Shown: positions 63,747 to 64,000 of the stretch, one piece after another | How the letters are laid out: every line of letters begins with the position of its first letter | Numbering within the stretch: position 1 is the stretch's first letter | NCBI RefSeq assembly: GCF_029688845.1 | Contig: NZ_JARUKW010000011.1 | Location: forward strand, 62,001 to 126,000 | Origin: Natronococcus sp. A-GB1 | GTDB lineage: Archaea; Halobacteriota; Halobacteria; Halobacteriales; Natrialbaceae | Direction of reading: 5' to 3' | DNA: 64,000 nt | Program-made: the position numbers and the translations under genes | Notes under the pieces: generated by a model | The model's input: the letters and a program-made list of their open reading frames with translations, nothing else | Database searches by the model: none | What the model was told of the DNA's origin: nothing

Positions 63747-64000
63747 GTTCGTGAGGCTCCTGACGCCGAACCCACAATCTCGTTACTCATACTTCGACGT
63801 GCCGTCTTTTCGACCCGTTCGTCCGCCTTGAGCAACTGCGAGCGCAGCGGCCGTTTTCGTTCGTCCTGCGACGTATCTTAGCGCGGGAGTATGACTTCGG
63901 TATCGAGTTTCGACTACGATCTGGAGTGGTCGGTTCGTTGCGTGAAGAATGTACACGTACCTTTTTTTCGTCGGGTTCGCTCGCGTTGCTCGTTCACCAC

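Larger units (their letters stand above)
63359..64000. other. Region downstream of sucCD
   Basis: A TTTTTT run (63419-63424) follows sucD and may terminate it. The only other structured element is the second 71-bp repeat (63644-63714) with its 19-codon frame. No further gene is supported to the window end; the last 40 bases have a T7 run and a GC-rich stretch. Confidence 0.4.

Noticed and set aside
1-64000. CRISPR array, rRNA or tRNA genes
   Set aside because: No regularly spaced repeats of CRISPR length and no rRNA or complete tRNA cloverleaf were seen on either strand.

Overview
The window reads as a chromosomal segment of an extremely halophilic archaeon (class Halobacteria, perhaps a Natrialbales-type genus). 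The evidence is very high G+C with strong G/C bias at third codon positions, strongly acidic proteins, many twin-arginine signal peptides followed by a lipobox, TATA boxes about 25 nt ahead of leaderless starts, and families largely confined to haloarchaea (HalOD1, bat-type HTH, IS1341-type TnpB, small CxxC zinc-ribbon proteins). No rRNA, tRNA or CRISPR array was found. All domain and paralogy statements come from reading the translations by eye; no database search was possible.

Layout. 0-7 kb: a truncated glutamate-cysteine-ligase-like gene, an MFS transporter, a NodB-like lipoprotein, a PQQ-type beta-propeller protein and a TnpB-only insertion sequence with a clear reRNA (omegaRNA) end. 7-15.4 kb: a tungsten aldehyde:ferredoxin oxidoreductase, then a compact sugar-acid catabolic locus of four-carbon-acid kinase, PdxA2-type dehydrogenase and a LarA-type nickel-pincer racemase, facing a GntP permease and an IclR regulator. 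16-23.5 kb: a malic enzyme/phosphotransacetylase fusion, assimilatory nitrate reductase NasA and a nitrate/nitrite MFS carrier broken by a one-base frameshift. 23.5-30 kb: small lipoproteins and secreted proteins, a cupin gene with a premature stop, a DMT exporter, a CBS-pair protein and a Tat-exported glycerophosphodiesterase.

30-34 kb: a phosphonate/phosphate-type ABC importer operon (phnD-phnC-phnE-phnE). 34-40 kb: an MgtC/DUF4010 membrane protein coupled to a HAD phosphatase, an A+T-rich gene-poor stretch, and a TIGR00341/DUF389 membrane protein. 40-43 kb: a tightly overlapping operon of a winged-helix protein, a conserved haloarchaeal protein, a beta-ketothiolase alpha subunit with Ser in place of the usual Cys, and its OB-fold partner. 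43-47 kb: a MacB/FtsX-type ABC exporter whose permease carries an inserted block of Ig-like domains.

47.5-58 kb: a cell-surface locus of DUF4350, MoxR ATPase, DUF58, DUF4129 and DUF1616 proteins plus small membrane proteins, interrupted at 50.0-51.7 kb by a lower-GC DMT-transporter/bat-regulator pair bordered by a three-way-junction palindrome. 58.5-63.4 kb: a second NodB-like lipoprotein with a degraded metal site, a UbiA prenyltransferase, a 40-residue protein and succinyl-CoA synthetase (sucCD). A 71-bp element with promoter and start codon occurs at 58.27 and 63.64 kb.

The most promising leads are the LarA/kinase/PdxA2/GntP/IclR locus with its repeated palindrome, the paired triplet-loop multi-hairpin palindromes, the Ig-loaded permease, the 71-bp repeat, and the recurring TTCCAAAC-type palindrome shared by two distant promoters.
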